NCBI RefSeq assembly: GCF_950101795.1
Contig: NZ_CATNLZ010000034.1
Location: forward strand, 1 to 64,000
DNA length: 64,000 nt
Direction of reading: 5' to 3'
Source: Nocardioides sp. T2.26MG-1
GTDB taxonomy: Bacteria; Actinomycetota; Actinomycetes; Propionibacteriales; Nocardioidaceae
Below are positions 16,621 through 24,036 of the stretch, piece after piece; the stretch's first letter is position 1; each line of letters starts with the position of its first letter. A program made the position numbers and the translations under genes. Under the pieces are notes generated by a model, which made no database searches, had not been told where the DNA came from, and saw only the letters and a program-made list of their open reading frames with translations.

Positions 16621-17049
16621 ATGTCATCGATCGGCGCACAGGCCGGCGCGGCCACGAGTGACGACGAGCGCGCCGACGTCGAGCTGAGATTGCCCGCCGA
16701 CAGCGCCTACGCGTCGGTGCTGCGGACCACCACCGCCGGACTGGCCGCCCGGCTCGACTTCCCCATCGACGACATCGAGGACCTGCGGATCGCGGTCGGC
16801 GAGGCGAGCGCCATGGTGCTGCCCGAGGCACGCCCGGACTCCGACCTGGTCTGCCGCTTCTACATGAACCCCGGCGAGCTGACGGTGCGGATCGGGGTGG
16901 AGGTGGACCACGAGGTCGTGCCCGACGAGGACAGCTTCGCCTGGCAGGTCCTGACCACCCTGGCGAGCGGGGCGGTTGCCGAGAACTCCGGTGGTGTCTA
17001 CGCCATCTCCGTGACGATGGAGTCAGGGCTGCCAGGGGCCGGCATCTGA
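16621..17049 (+). CDS. RsbW/UsfX-like anti-sigma factor
   Basis: A 142-residue GHKL-fold protein that is expected to bind and silence SigF. The order matches M. tuberculosis UsfX: LRLPADSAYASVLRTTTAGLAA, then DIEDLRIAVGEASAMVLPEA, then SFAWQVLTTLASGA and VYAISVTM. The N-box Asn used by classical RsbW for ATP and Mg is replaced (EASAM instead of EACTN) and glycine boxes are weak, as in UsfX, so kinase activity is doubtful. GAAGGA lies 7 nt before the ATG. It ends one base before the sigma gene, indicating coupled expression. Confidence 0.88.
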   Translation: MSSIGAQAGAATSDDERADVELRLPADSAYASVLRTTTAGLAARLDFPIDDIEDLRIAVGEASAMVLPEARPDSDLVCRFYMNPGELTVRIGVEVDHEVVPDEDSFAWQVLTTLASGAVAENSGGVYAISVTMESGLPGAGI

Positions 17050-17050
17050 G

Positions 17051-17860
17051 ATGTTCGCGACGGGGGACGACGACATCGATCTCGACGCCCCGACAGGGGT
17101 CGAGCTCACGCGGCGCCGCAGCGCCGAGCTCTTCGCGGTGTTCCGCGACGACGAGGCCTCCGCGGCCGCGCGCGACACCGCACGGGAGGACCTGGTGCAC
17201 CTGCACCTGCCGCTGGTCGAGCACTGCGCGCGCCGGTTCCGCAACCGCGGCGAGCCGCTGGAGGACCTGGTGCAGGTCGGCACGATCGGCCTGATCAAGT
17301 CCGTCGACCGGTTCGACTCCGACCGTGGCGTGGAGTTCTCGACGTACGCGACCCCGACGATCATCGGCGAGATCAAGCGCTACTTCCGCGACAAGGGCTG
17401 GGCGATCCGGGTCCCCCGGCGGCTGCAGGAGCTGCGCATGCAGATCGGCTCGGCGACCGCCGAGCTCACCCAGTCGCTGGGCCGCTCCCCCACCCCCCGT
17501 GAGCTGGCCTCCGCGATCGGCTGCACGGTCGAGGAGATCGTCGAGGGCATCGAGTCCGGCAACGCCTACTCGACGCTCTCGCTCGACGCGACCGACGACG
17601 GCGAGGACAGCACCGCGACCATGCTCGACGCGATCGGGATCGACGACGCCGGACTCGAGCACGTCGAGATCCGGGAGTCGATCAAGCCGCTGCTGGACCG
17701 GCTGGAGCCGCGGGAGAAGAAGATCCTGCTGCTGCGGTTCTTCAGGAACATGACGCAGTCGCAGATCGCCGACGAGATCGGCGTCTCGCAGATGCACGTG
17801 TCCCGGCTGCTCAACCGGACCCTCGAGCAGCTGCGGGCCTCCCTGGAGGAGACCAGCTGA
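17051..17860 (+). CDS. sigF: RNA polymerase sigma factor, SigB/SigF/SigG family
   Basis: A 269-residue group 3 sigma factor. Region 2 (about 50-125) has EPLEDLVQVGTIGLIKSVDRFD and FSTYATPTIIGEIKRYFRDKGW; region 3 follows with VPRRLQELRMQI; region 4 (about 210-265) ends with the HTH MTQSQIADEIGVSQMHVSRLL. In related actinobacteria SigF directs a stress and stationary-phase response, held off by the neighbouring anti-sigma factor. ATG at 17051 is the first start after the anti-sigma stop. Partner-switching anti-anti-sigma factors are not in this window. Confidence 0.95.
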   Translation: MFATGDDDIDLDAPTGVELTRRRSAELFAVFRDDEASAAARDTAREDLVHLHLPLVEHCARRFRNRGEPLEDLVQVGTIGLIKSVDRFDSDRGVEFSTYATPTIIGEIKRYFRDKGWAIRVPRRLQELRMQIGSATAELTQSLGRSPTPRELASAIGCTVEEIVEGIESGNAYSTLSLDATDDGEDSTATMLDAIGIDDAGLEHVEIRESIKPLLDRLEPREKKILLLRFFRNMTQSQIADEIGVSQMHVSRLLNRTLEQLRASLEETS

Positions 17861-17887
17861 GCAGGACGCGCCAGCGGACTGCTCGAG

Positions 17888-17946
17888 GGTGGTCGAGCGA
17901 GCGGCGCGACTGAGCCTGCGAAGTCGCGACCAGCGTGTCGAGACCC
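17888..17946. repeat. REP-like imperfect palindromic element
   Basis: A 59-bp imperfect inverted repeat. GGTGGTCGAGCGAGCGGCGC and the following GACT pair with AGTCGCGACCAGCGTGTCGAGACC around a short GAGCCTGCGA centre. It lies between the convergent sigF and membrane-protein genes, so it may serve as a two-way terminator. Elements with the core GGTCGAGCGAGCG...CGTGTCGA are, to my knowledge, scattered between genes in Nocardioides genomes. No second copy was found in this window. Confidence 0.6.
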
Positions 17947-17972
17947 ATCCGCTGACGCGGAGCGACCGACGC

Positions 17973-18359
17973 TCAGTCCTCCTCGTCGGAGAGCGCCTCG
18001 ATGCTGGACGGCGCGAGGAGACCGGCGAGCACCACCAGGGCCGCCACCGCCAGCGCGATCGCCACCAGCGTGGTGTCGGCACCGCGGAAGCTCCACGCCA
18101 CCCCCAGCTGGATCAGCTGGGCCAGCACGATCGGGCTGCGGGCCCAGGAGTGGCCCCGGGTGATCGCGCGGGCACAGACGAGCAGCAGCCCGCCGTACAC
18201 CGCGAAGAACGCGCCGGTGGTGACCGCGACCGCCACCCGGTCCGAGGAGACGTTGACCAGCTCGAGGACGGCGTAGCCGAGCAGCAGCACCGCCTCCACG
18301 GCGACCAGGGAGGCGGCAGCGACCAGCGGCGCCGGGTTGGGTGGACGGCGTAGAGTCAC
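17973..18359 (-). CDS. Small integral membrane protein
   Basis: A 128-residue protein with four predicted transmembrane helices, at about residues 12-36, 42-63, 75-92 and 97-118, and an acidic cytoplasmic end (ALSDEED). The GTG start is read as MTLRRPPNPAPLV. The family is unknown to me; similar four-helix proteins are common in actinobacteria. It faces away from whiB1 and shares the intergenic region with it. Confidence 0.75.
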   Translation of the reverse strand: MTLRRPPNPAPLVAAASLVAVEAVLLLGYAVLELVNVSSDRVAVAVTTGAFFAVYGGLLLVCARAITRGHSWARSPIVLAQLIQLGVAWSFRGADTTLVAIALAVAALVVLAGLLAPSSIEALSDEED

Positions 18360-18487
18360 GGGTGGAGCCTAGAAGAGCCCGGCGACCGCCCTGGTCGCGG
18401 CCGGCACGTGCGTGACTGCTGTGACGAAACCGACCGCTGGCAGGGCTTGTTTAACGGTCCAAAGGTTGCCACCCTTGGTGGGCGCTC

Positions 18488-18501
18488 GTGAATGCGTTCA
18501 C
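18488..18501. promoter_or_regulatory. CRP-like site upstream of whiB1
   Basis: GTGAATGCGTTCAC is a symmetric GTGA-N6-TCAC core, 85 bp before the whiB1 start codon. It matches the central bases of the cAMP receptor protein consensus TGTGA-N6-TCACA. The M. tuberculosis whiB1 promoter is controlled by a CRP-family protein, which makes this site plausible; binding here is inferred. Confidence 0.5.
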
Positions 18502-18585
18502 TTCGCTGTGCCCCGATGGGGCACCGCAGGTCTTGTCTGCCCCTGACCTGCACGATCAGTCGTAGGAAAGAGGGATTCCCCAGCC

Positions 18586-18837
18586 ATGGATTGGCGCCAC
18601 CGTTCGGCCTGCCTCGACGAGGACCCTGAGCTGTTCTTCCCGATCGGCAACACCGGTCCGGCCATCCTCCAGATCGAGGAGGCCAAGCAGGTGTGTCGCC
18701 GCTGCGAGGTGCGCGAGCAGTGCCTGGCCTGGGCCCTCGAGGCCGGTCAGGACCACGGCGTCTGGGGTGGACTCAGCGAGGACGAGCGTCGCGCGCTGAA
18801 GCGCCGCAACGCTCGCGCCCGGGTCCGCACCGCCTGA
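18586..18837 (+). CDS. whiB1: WhiB family iron-sulfur transcriptional regulator (WhiB1)
   Basis: An 83-residue WhiB protein that carries a [4Fe-4S] cluster sensitive to nitric oxide and binds the major sigma factor. All four cluster cysteines are present: Cys9, the CRRC pair (37 and 40) and Cys46. The turn GVWGGLSEDERR and the basic tail LKRRNARARVRTA follow. The start MDWRHRSACLDEDPELFFP and overall match to mycobacterial WhiB1 are very close, and pdtaS lies next to it as in M. tuberculosis. A GGAAAGAGGG ribosome site lies upstream. Confidence 0.97.
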   Translation: MDWRHRSACLDEDPELFFPIGNTGPAILQIEEAKQVCRRCEVREQCLAWALEAGQDHGVWGGLSEDERRALKRRNARARVRTA

Positions 18838-18865
18838 TCCGGCTGCTCCGGCTGTTCCAGGGGGT

Positions 18866-20341
18866 TCACTCCAGGGGGATGTCCAGCGCGGCCCGCGTGC
18901 CCACGCCCGACGGGCCCGGGCCGAGCTCCAGCTGACCGTCGAGCTCGGACTCCACGAGCGTCCGGACGATCGAGAGGCCCAGGTTCGTCGACGAGTCCAG
19001 GTCGAAGCCCGGGGGCAGGCCGCGACCGTCGTCGTCGACACTCACGTGCAGGCGGCCCACCAGCCGGCGCACGGTGATCCGGATCTCACCGGCCACGTCG
19101 GGGTCGTGGCCGTCATACCCGTGCTCGACGGCGTTCTGCATCACCTCGGTCAGGACCATCGCCAGCGCGGTGGCCATGTCGGAGGACAGCACGCCGAACG
19201 ACCCGTCGCGGACCACCCGCACCCGGCTGCCCAGGGCGCTCACGTCGGTGACCATCCGGCCGAGCGGGTCCATGATGTCGTCGAAGTCCACGTGCTCCTC
19301 GACCGACTGGCTCAGCGTCTCGTGCACGATCGCGATCGAGCCGACCCGGCGCACCGCCTCCTCGAGCGCCAGGCGGGCCGACTCCGAGTCCATCCGCCGG
19401 GCCTGGAGCCGTAGCAGCGCCGCGACCGTCTGGAGGTTGTTCTTCACCCGGTGGTGGATCTCGCGGATCGTGGCGTCCTTGGTGACCAGCTCGCGGTCCC
19501 GGCGCCGGAGGTCGGTGACGTCACGCACCAGGATCAGCGCCCCGATGTGGTCGCCCTGCGGGCGCAGCGGGATCGAGCGCACGATCAACGAGACCGTGTC
19601 GGTGCCGATCTCGGTGTCGCGGTAGGCGCGCCCGCCGAGCACGGCGCTCAGCGTCTCCTCGTCCGGGCGGCGGCGCGGCGGGACCAGGTCGCGGGTGAGG
19701 TCGGCCAGCGACACTCCGGCCAGGTCGCCCGCGAGGCCGAGCCGGCGGTAGACCGACAGCGCGTTCGGGCTGGCGTACTCCACCCGCCCGGTGGCGTCGA
19801 CGCGGAGGAAGCCGTCCCCCACCCGCGGCGAGTCCGCGTGGTCGCTGCGCTGCCCGGTCGCCGGGAAGTAGCCGTGGGCGATCATCTGGGTGAGGTCGGC
19901 GGCACTCTGCAGGTACGACAGCTCGAGCCGGCTGGGCGTGCGCACCCCGAGCAGGTTGGTGTTGCGGGCGACCACCGCGATCACCCGGCCCCCGCGGCGC
20001 ACCGGGATCGTCTCGACCCGCACCGGCACGTCGTCGCGCCACTCGGGGTCGCCCTCGCGGACCAGGCGGCCCTGCGCGTACGCCGCGTCGATCAGGGGCC
20101 GGCGGCCGACCGGCACGAAGGTGCCGATCACGTCGTCGACGTACGCCGTCGGGCCGGTGGTCGGGCGCATCTGGCCGGCCGCCCAGTAGCCCTTCTCCTC
20201 GCGGTCGGGCAGCCACAGGACCAGGTCGGCGAAGGACAGGTCCGCGATGATCTGCCAGTCCGCCTGGAGCAGCTGCAGCCAGGCGACATCCTGGTCGTCG
20301 AGGTCGGTGTGGCTGCGCACCAGCTCGGTGAGGGTCGGCAC
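18866..20341 (-). CDS. pdtaS: Sensor histidine kinase PdtaS
   Basis: A 491-residue soluble kinase of the HisKA_2 family, the sensor of the PdtaS/PdtaR pathway whose response regulator acts by RNA-binding antitermination in mycobacteria. Domains in order: GAF-like (about 1-150), PAS (about 170-285, FLRVDATGRVEYASPNALSVYR), the phospho-acceptor motif EIHHRVKNNLQTVAALL at about 300-316, and HATPase_c (about 385-490, ending VTRRLVG-like strands and DDDGRGLPPGF). No membrane segment is seen. It converges with whiB1 28 bp apart, the same arrangement as Rv3219-Rv3220c. The PdtaR partner is not in this window. GTG start. Confidence 0.95.
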   Translation of the reverse strand: MPTLTELVRSHTDLDDQDVAWLQLLQADWQIIADLSFADLVLWLPDREEKGYWAAGQMRPTTGPTAYVDDVIGTFVPVGRRPLIDAAYAQGRLVREGDPEWRDDVPVRVETIPVRRGGRVIAVVARNTNLLGVRTPSRLELSYLQSAADLTQMIAHGYFPATGQRSDHADSPRVGDGFLRVDATGRVEYASPNALSVYRRLGLAGDLAGVSLADLTRDLVPPRRRPDEETLSAVLGGRAYRDTEIGTDTVSLIVRSIPLRPQGDHIGALILVRDVTDLRRRDRELVTKDATIREIHHRVKNNLQTVAALLRLQARRMDSESARLALEEAVRRVGSIAIVHETLSQSVEEHVDFDDIMDPLGRMVTDVSALGSRVRVVRDGSFGVLSSDMATALAMVLTEVMQNAVEHGYDGHDPDVAGEIRITVRRLVGRLHVSVDDDGRGLPPGFDLDSSTNLGLSIVRTLVESELDGQLELGPGPSGVGTRAALDIPLE

Positions 20342-20424
20342 CTCGCAAGCGTAGGGGGCCCGCCGGGTCGATCACCCGTGGACCGGCGGTGGACGTCTCG
20401 CCGGCCTTTGGCAGGATGGGGTCT

Positions 20425-21276
20425 ATGTCCGGGTCATACTGGCGACAGGTGCACGCAGACGGGCTCGCGGTCCCGTCGGACCGGCCGCTCGACGACCTGA
20501 CCGCTGAGCTCACACGCATGCTCGGCGATCCCGACCCCGCACTGCGGGACGGGACCGCCTATCCGACGCTCACGACGTGGATCGATCGCGGGGTGTACGA
20601 CGACCTGCTGGCCGGCCTCGGCGACGGCATGGCGATGGGGCTCCTGGTGGGCCTCGGCGAGCAGGGCACCGACACGGTGTTCCGGCGCAGCTTCTCGGCG
20701 CTGGTCCTCGGCGAGTGCATCGCCCGCGACAACCGGCGCCCGCTGCTGCCCGGTGGGAAGATCCTCGAGTGGGGCGACCGGCTGGCGACCTGGCTGCTGC
20801 GCGAGCGGGACCTGCGCGGCTGGGTGCCCGGCAAGGGGTGGGCGCACGGGATCGCCCACGGTGCGGACGCCCTCGCGATCCTCGCCAGCTCACCGCACCT
20901 GGCCACGCCCGAGCTGACCGTGCTGATCGACGTGATCGCCGACCGCGTGCTGCTGCCGGTCGACCGGCTGTTCACCTCCGGCGAGCCGGACCGGCTCGCG
21001 TTCGCGACGATGAACGTGCTGCGCCGCAACGTGGTGCCGCTGCGCGTGCTCGAGCCGTGGATCGCCCGGCTGGCCGGCGCGGCCGGCACCCGCTCGTCGT
21101 ACAACGACCGCGACCCGTACCTCGCCGGCGGCAACGCCGAGGCGTTCCTGCGGGCGCTCTACCTCCAGCTCTCGCTCGGCAGCCGGCCGCCGCAGATGCG
21201 CTCCGACCTGCTCCTGGTCGTCCTCGACGCGCTGAAGTCGACCAACGCGGCGTACCTCACTCTTACGGGTGAGTAG
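20425..21276 (+). CDS. DUF2785 family protein at the prophage insertion point
   Basis: A 283-residue helical protein of the DUF2785 family, recognised by RDGTAYPTLTTWI, FRRSFSALVLGECIARD and the signature RGWVPGKGWAHGIAHGADAL. The function is unknown. The ATG at 20425 follows CAGGATGGGG; an in-frame ATG at 20416 is possible. Its last 14 bases overlap the end of the leftward prophage repressor gene, so the phage crossover probably lies at or near its 3' end. The gene still looks complete, which suggests either insertion just after the stop or rebuilding of the last codons by phage sequence. Confidence 0.85.
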   Translation: MSGSYWRQVHADGLAVPSDRPLDDLTAELTRMLGDPDPALRDGTAYPTLTTWIDRGVYDDLLAGLGDGMAMGLLVGLGEQGTDTVFRRSFSALVLGECIARDNRRPLLPGGKILEWGDRLATWLLRERDLRGWVPGKGWAHGIAHGADALAILASSPHLATPELTVLIDVIADRVLLPVDRLFTSGEPDRLAFATMNVLRRNVVPLRVLEPWIARLAGAAGTRSSYNDRDPYLAGGNAEAFLRALYLQLSLGSRPPQMRSDLLLVVLDALKSTNAAYLTLTGE

Positions 21277-21580
21277 CAGGCTCAGGAACGGCGGCTGCGG
21301 TCCCGTCGGGAGACGGGTGGCCAGCGCCCCGGAGTGGCCCCCCATCTCGTAGCCAGTCCTCGTCGACGTCGAGCTGCTCGGCGATGTAGCGCAGCATCGC
21401 CGGCTTCTGCGCCGGCCCGCTCGCGCCGTCCTCCCAGTTGCGCCACGTCTGGCCGGACACGCCGACGCGCATGGCGGCTTCCTTGGCCGAGATGCCCCCG
21501 GCGTGGGCTCGAGCGATGGCGAGCCTGATCTCGAACGTGTCGGCGGGGATCCGACGTTCGTCCTGCGGCTGTGTCGTCAT
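21263..21580 (-). CDS. Phage XRE-family repressor
   Basis: A 105-residue protein with an XRE HTH: EIRLAIARAHAGGISAKEAAMRVGVSG, TWRNWEDGASGPAQKP, then AEQLDVDEDWLRDG. It is the only leftward gene of the early region and faces a rightward HTH gene across repeated operator-like sites, the classic place for an immunity repressor. ATG 21580 (MTTQPQDE) is chosen because AAGG precedes it and the longer start at 21652 would run through the operators. The C-terminal tail (about residues 83-105) is low-complexity, has no dimerisation or LexA-type protease domain, and its last codons overlap the host DUF2785 gene. Confidence 0.85.
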   Translation of the reverse strand: MTTQPQDERRIPADTFEIRLAIARAHAGGISAKEAAMRVGVSGQTWRNWEDGASGPAQKPAMLRYIAEQLDVDEDWLRDGGPLRGAGHPSPDGTAAAVPEPATHP

Positions 21581-21610
21581 GCCTTCAGCATGGCGCAAGA
21601 CGCGGGCGTC

Positions 21611-21694
21611 TGCCAAAGATCCTGGCAGAAAAACAGGCGTGTCTTTTGCCAAGGTCCTTGCGCTAGATTCTTGGTTATGGCAAGGTCTTAGGCA
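21611..21694. promoter_or_regulatory. Immunity region: repeated operator-like sites
   Basis: Three similar 17-mers lie between the repressor and the rightward operon: TGCCAAAGATCCTGGCA (21611-21627), TGCCAAGGTCCTTGCGC (21647-21663) and TGGCAAGGTCTTAGGCA (21678-21694). The first has 5-bp symmetric arms, the second contains the palindrome CAAGGTCCTTG, and the third runs into the ATG of the next gene. A fourth, weaker copy lies on the other strand near 21663-21677 (CCAAGAATCTAG). Spacing of 31-36 bases suggests binding on similar helix faces. Promoters for both directions must lie here; none is clear enough to mark. Confidence 0.65.
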
Positions 21695-21924
21695 TGGCCA
21701 ACAAGACCCGCACCTACCTCCTCGTGGAGGAGCGCCTGGGGAAGTCCTTGAGTCGCTACGTCACCGCGGCTCGACGACAGACCCCCAAGAGGTCGTGGAA
21801 CGCGATCGCTCGCGAGCTGCACGAGAAGACCCAGGTCGCTGTCACCAGCGAGACGGTCCGCCTCTGGTTCTACGAGATGGAGAAGGACCTCGAGTCCGGG
21901 CCCATCGCCGCCAAGAGCGCCTGA
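21694..21924 (+). CDS. Small HTH protein, Cro-like position
   Basis: A 76-residue basic protein. The region RSWNAIARELHEKTQVAVTSETVRLWF (about residues 33-59) is a helix-turn-helix with a recognition helix of the kind seen in small actinophage regulators. It is the first gene of the rightward early operon, directly behind the operators, which fits a Cro-like switch protein or early regulator. AAGG at 21682-21685, part of operator 3, is its ribosome site, so repressor bound there could also block translation start. The role is inferred from position. Confidence 0.75.
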   Translation: MANKTRTYLLVEERLGKSLSRYVTAARRQTPKRSWNAIARELHEKTQVAVTSETVRLWFYEMEKDLESGPIAAKSA

Positions 21925-22000
21925 CCACCACCCGAAATAGCCGGCGCCCCGGCCCACCAGCGAAGCGAGACCGAGGCGCACGAACTGGAAGGAGTCTCCC

Positions 22001-22348
22001 ATGCCGGAGACCAGCACCACCACCTACGCGCCGCAGGTCACCGGCGCCGTCGTCGCCCACGGCCTCATGGCCCTCGGACTGCACATGGCCGAGCGCGGCC
22101 TCCCGCCCTACATCGAGCTCGAGACCCCGACCACGGTCCGCCGGACCGACCGGATGGTCATCCAGCTCAACGCTCACACGATCGACCCGTGGATGGCGTC
22201 GATCGAGGTCGCCGACGTCACGATTGACCCCCGCCCCGCTGGCCTGACGATGGACACCTTCCATGTCCTCGGCCGGCTCCCGGACAGCGGTGTCCGCGTC
22301 GACCTGGTCTACCTCGCTGGCCGCGTCCTGTCGGCGGTGTCGTCGTGA
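22001..22348 (+). CDS. Phage early protein of unknown function
   Basis: A 115-residue protein with a good ribosome site (GGAAGGAG) upstream of the ATG. The sequence looks like one small alpha/beta domain (LMALGLHMAERGLPPYIELE; MVIQLNAHTIDPWMASIEVADV). No motif is recognised. It begins the chain of overlapping early genes and overlaps the next gene by 4 bases. Confidence 0.65.
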   Translation: MPETSTTTYAPQVTGAVVAHGLMALGLHMAERGLPPYIELETPTTVRRTDRMVIQLNAHTIDPWMASIEVADVTIDPRPAGLTMDTFHVLGRLPDSGVRVDLVYLAGRVLSAVSS

Positions 22349-22776
22349 ACGCCGACGTCGCCACCGGCACCGTCCTGGCCGCGGGCTCTGGTCTCGTGCT
22401 GGCCCGGGTGTACGGGCCGGCCGGGTTCGCCCGGCTCGTCAAGGCGATCGACCGGGTCTCGGCCCGTCGTGTCGCACGGTTCGTCGACGACGCCGTGACG
22501 GCCGGCGTGATCCCCCCTGCCCCTGTCGGCGGGCCGGTGGAGTGCCTGCCGTGTGACGGACGGGGTGTCGTGGAGAACGACGACACCGACTCCCTCCACA
22601 CCCCGATGTGGGCGACCTGCACGGTCTGCGAGGGCGCCGGGACCGTCGACCCGTTCCTCGCGGTCGCCGCCGACGAGCCGAACGTCCTCGACACCGTCGA
22701 CCCCGTGTGGGGTCTGCCGGCGGTCGAGCGGCTCCGGGTGCTGCGTGAACGCTCGCGGTCGGGCGGTGCGGCATGA
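22345..22776 (+). CDS. Phage protein with DnaJ-like CxxCxGxG zinc motifs
   Basis: A 143-residue protein. After an Ala/Val-rich helix (residues 5-27, possibly membrane-associated) come two zinc-ribbon half sites, CLPCDGRG near 67 and CTVCEGAG near 92, the CxxCxGxG pattern of DnaJ cysteine-rich domains. The rest is unlike DnaJ. It uses a GTG start in a GTGA overlap. A zinc-binding role is likely; the function is unknown. Confidence 0.65.
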   Translation: MNADVATGTVLAAGSGLVLARVYGPAGFARLVKAIDRVSARRVARFVDDAVTAGVIPPAPVGGPVECLPCDGRGVVENDDTDSLHTPMWATCTVCEGAGTVDPFLAVAADEPNVLDTVDPVWGLPAVERLRVLRERSRSGGAA

Positions 22777-23126
22777 CTGGCCCCACGCTCCGCCGCAGCC
22801 TGCTCCTCGGTGTCGCAGCCCCGGCGGGGTTCCTCGCTGTCGCCGCGGCCGGTGTCGTGGTCACGTCGTCGCAGCCTGACGCCACGTGGAGCGAGACGAA
22901 CACTCCCACGACTGCCCACCCGGCCGCCGCGCTGCTTGCGGTGCACCACTGCTGGACGGGGGACGCGCCCGCGGACATGCGGGACCGGATCCCCGGCCAC
23001 GTGGTTGTGACCCTCCCGGGCGAGGACCGGCCGACGTACGGCGGCCCCTGGCTCACCGGCCGGGCTCTCGACCAGGTCATCGGCGGTGCCGAGCACGGCC
23101 TGACCGTCTGGGGGTTCTGCCGATGA
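22773..23126 (+). CDS. Phage membrane-anchored or exported small protein
   Basis: A 117-residue protein. The N-terminus is a signal anchor or signal peptide: basic (TLRRS), then a hydrophobic run at about residues 9-30 ending near VVVTSSQP. The outside part holds two cysteines (HHCWTGD and WGFCR). In prophages such proteins can alter the envelope, for example in superinfection exclusion, but nothing specific supports that here. ATGA overlaps bracket it. Confidence 0.6.
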   Translation: MTGPTLRRSLLLGVAAPAGFLAVAAAGVVVTSSQPDATWSETNTPTTAHPAAALLAVHHCWTGDAPADMRDRIPGHVVVTLPGEDRPTYGGPWLTGRALDQVIGGAEHGLTVWGFCR

Positions 23127-23698
23127 AGCCCGAGAGTGTGGGCCTGTCGCTCCTGCCAGTCGTCGGCGTCGAGCAGCTCGCCAACGCGGAGGCCGACCGA
23201 CTGCTGACGGCCTGGGGCCACTACCTCGGCCCGTGCGATCGGCCGTTCGGACGGCAGTCGTTCGCGCTGCACATCGACGGCCGACCGGTCAGCGTCGCCG
23301 TGTCCGCTTCGACCGTCAGCAGCACAGTGCGGATCACCGACGACCGGACGCTCCGGCGTCAGGAGCTGGTCGAGCTGGCGCGGCTCTGCTCTGCTCCCGG
23401 TGAGCGTTGGGCTACCCGGGTCATGCTGCGGCTCTGGCGCGAGGTCCACGCTCAGCGGTGGCCGTACTGGTCGCCGCTCGCCGCGGTTGCCTACAGCCAG
23501 AACGACCGCCACGACGGGCGGATCTACCGCTTCGACGGGTGGACGAAGGTCCGCGAGGTCCGCGGCACGACGCCAGGCGCCGGGAGCTACTCGACCTCGC
23601 GCGACTCCGACCACCCGGCGCGCGGCCCCAAGTCGCTCTGGCTCTGGGACTACGCGCACCTCACTTCGCCCGGCTCGACGGGTGGTGACCAGCCGTGA
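23123..23698 (+). CDS. GNAT-fold protein resembling Mom-type DNA modification acyltransferases
   Basis: A 191-residue protein. The core resembles the phage Mu Mom/XF1762-like GNAT group: FALHIDGRPVSVAVSAS, ELVELARLCSAPGERWATRVMLRLW (acetyl-CoA-fold helix region), and the strand-loop AAVAYSQNDRHDGRIYRFDGW followed by TKVREVRGTTPG. In that group an A-Y-S...H.G.IY pattern with a Trp or Phe near the end of the fold is typical. Mom adds a carbamoylmethyl-type group to adenine in phage DNA and protects it from restriction. The homology is my reading of the pattern and not proven; another small-molecule acyltransferase is possible. It sits in the early operon. Confidence 0.55.
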   Translation: MKPESVGLSLLPVVGVEQLANAEADRLLTAWGHYLGPCDRPFGRQSFALHIDGRPVSVAVSASTVSSTVRITDDRTLRRQELVELARLCSAPGERWATRVMLRLWREVHAQRWPYWSPLAAVAYSQNDRHDGRIYRFDGWTKVREVRGTTPGAGSYSTSRDSDHPARGPKSLWLWDYAHLTSPGSTGGDQP

Positions 23699-24036
23699 TC
23701 GCCCCCGACCCCCTCGACCACGGCATCCTCAACGTCCCGATCTCCAAGCGTGGACGCGGATCGCTCGACGCCCAGATCGACAAGGCCCTCGCCGCCGAAC
23801 GCCGCGATGCCCGCCGCCAGCGCCGAGCGATGGCCCAGGAACGTAAGGCCGTACGCGCCGCCGAGGCCGCCCGAGTGAAGTTCACCGCGGAGGATCTCGT
23901 CGACGCTGTCCTGATCCGGGACCACATCGGGTGGCACCGCGTCGTCCGCGTCAACGCGAAGTCGGTCACCGTGAAGACCGGGCACTCCTGGGACGACCGG
24001 ATCCCTCTCGACCGGATCCTCGAGGTTCGGACATGA
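23695..24036 (+). CDS. Phage early protein, basic coiled coil plus beta domain
   Basis: A 113-residue protein. Residues 20-60 form a very basic helix (AAERRDARRQRRAMAQERKA), probably a coiled coil or nucleic-acid contact. Residues 65-113 form a small beta domain (LIRDHIGWHRVVRVNAKSV) reminiscent of short SH3/KOW-like folds. It uses a GTG start (GTGA overlap) and overlaps the exonuclease gene by 4 bases. Confidence 0.6.
   Translation: MIAPDPLDHGILNVPISKRGRGSLDAQIDKALAAERRDARRQRRAMAQERKAVRAAEAARVKFTAEDLVDAVLIRDHIGWHRVVRVNAKSVTVKTGHSWDDRIPLDRILEVRT

Noticed and set aside
21240..21300. tRNA gene as attachment site
   Set aside because: No cloverleaf or CCA-type 3' end is seen at the left junction; the nearest host sequence is the DUF2785 coding end.
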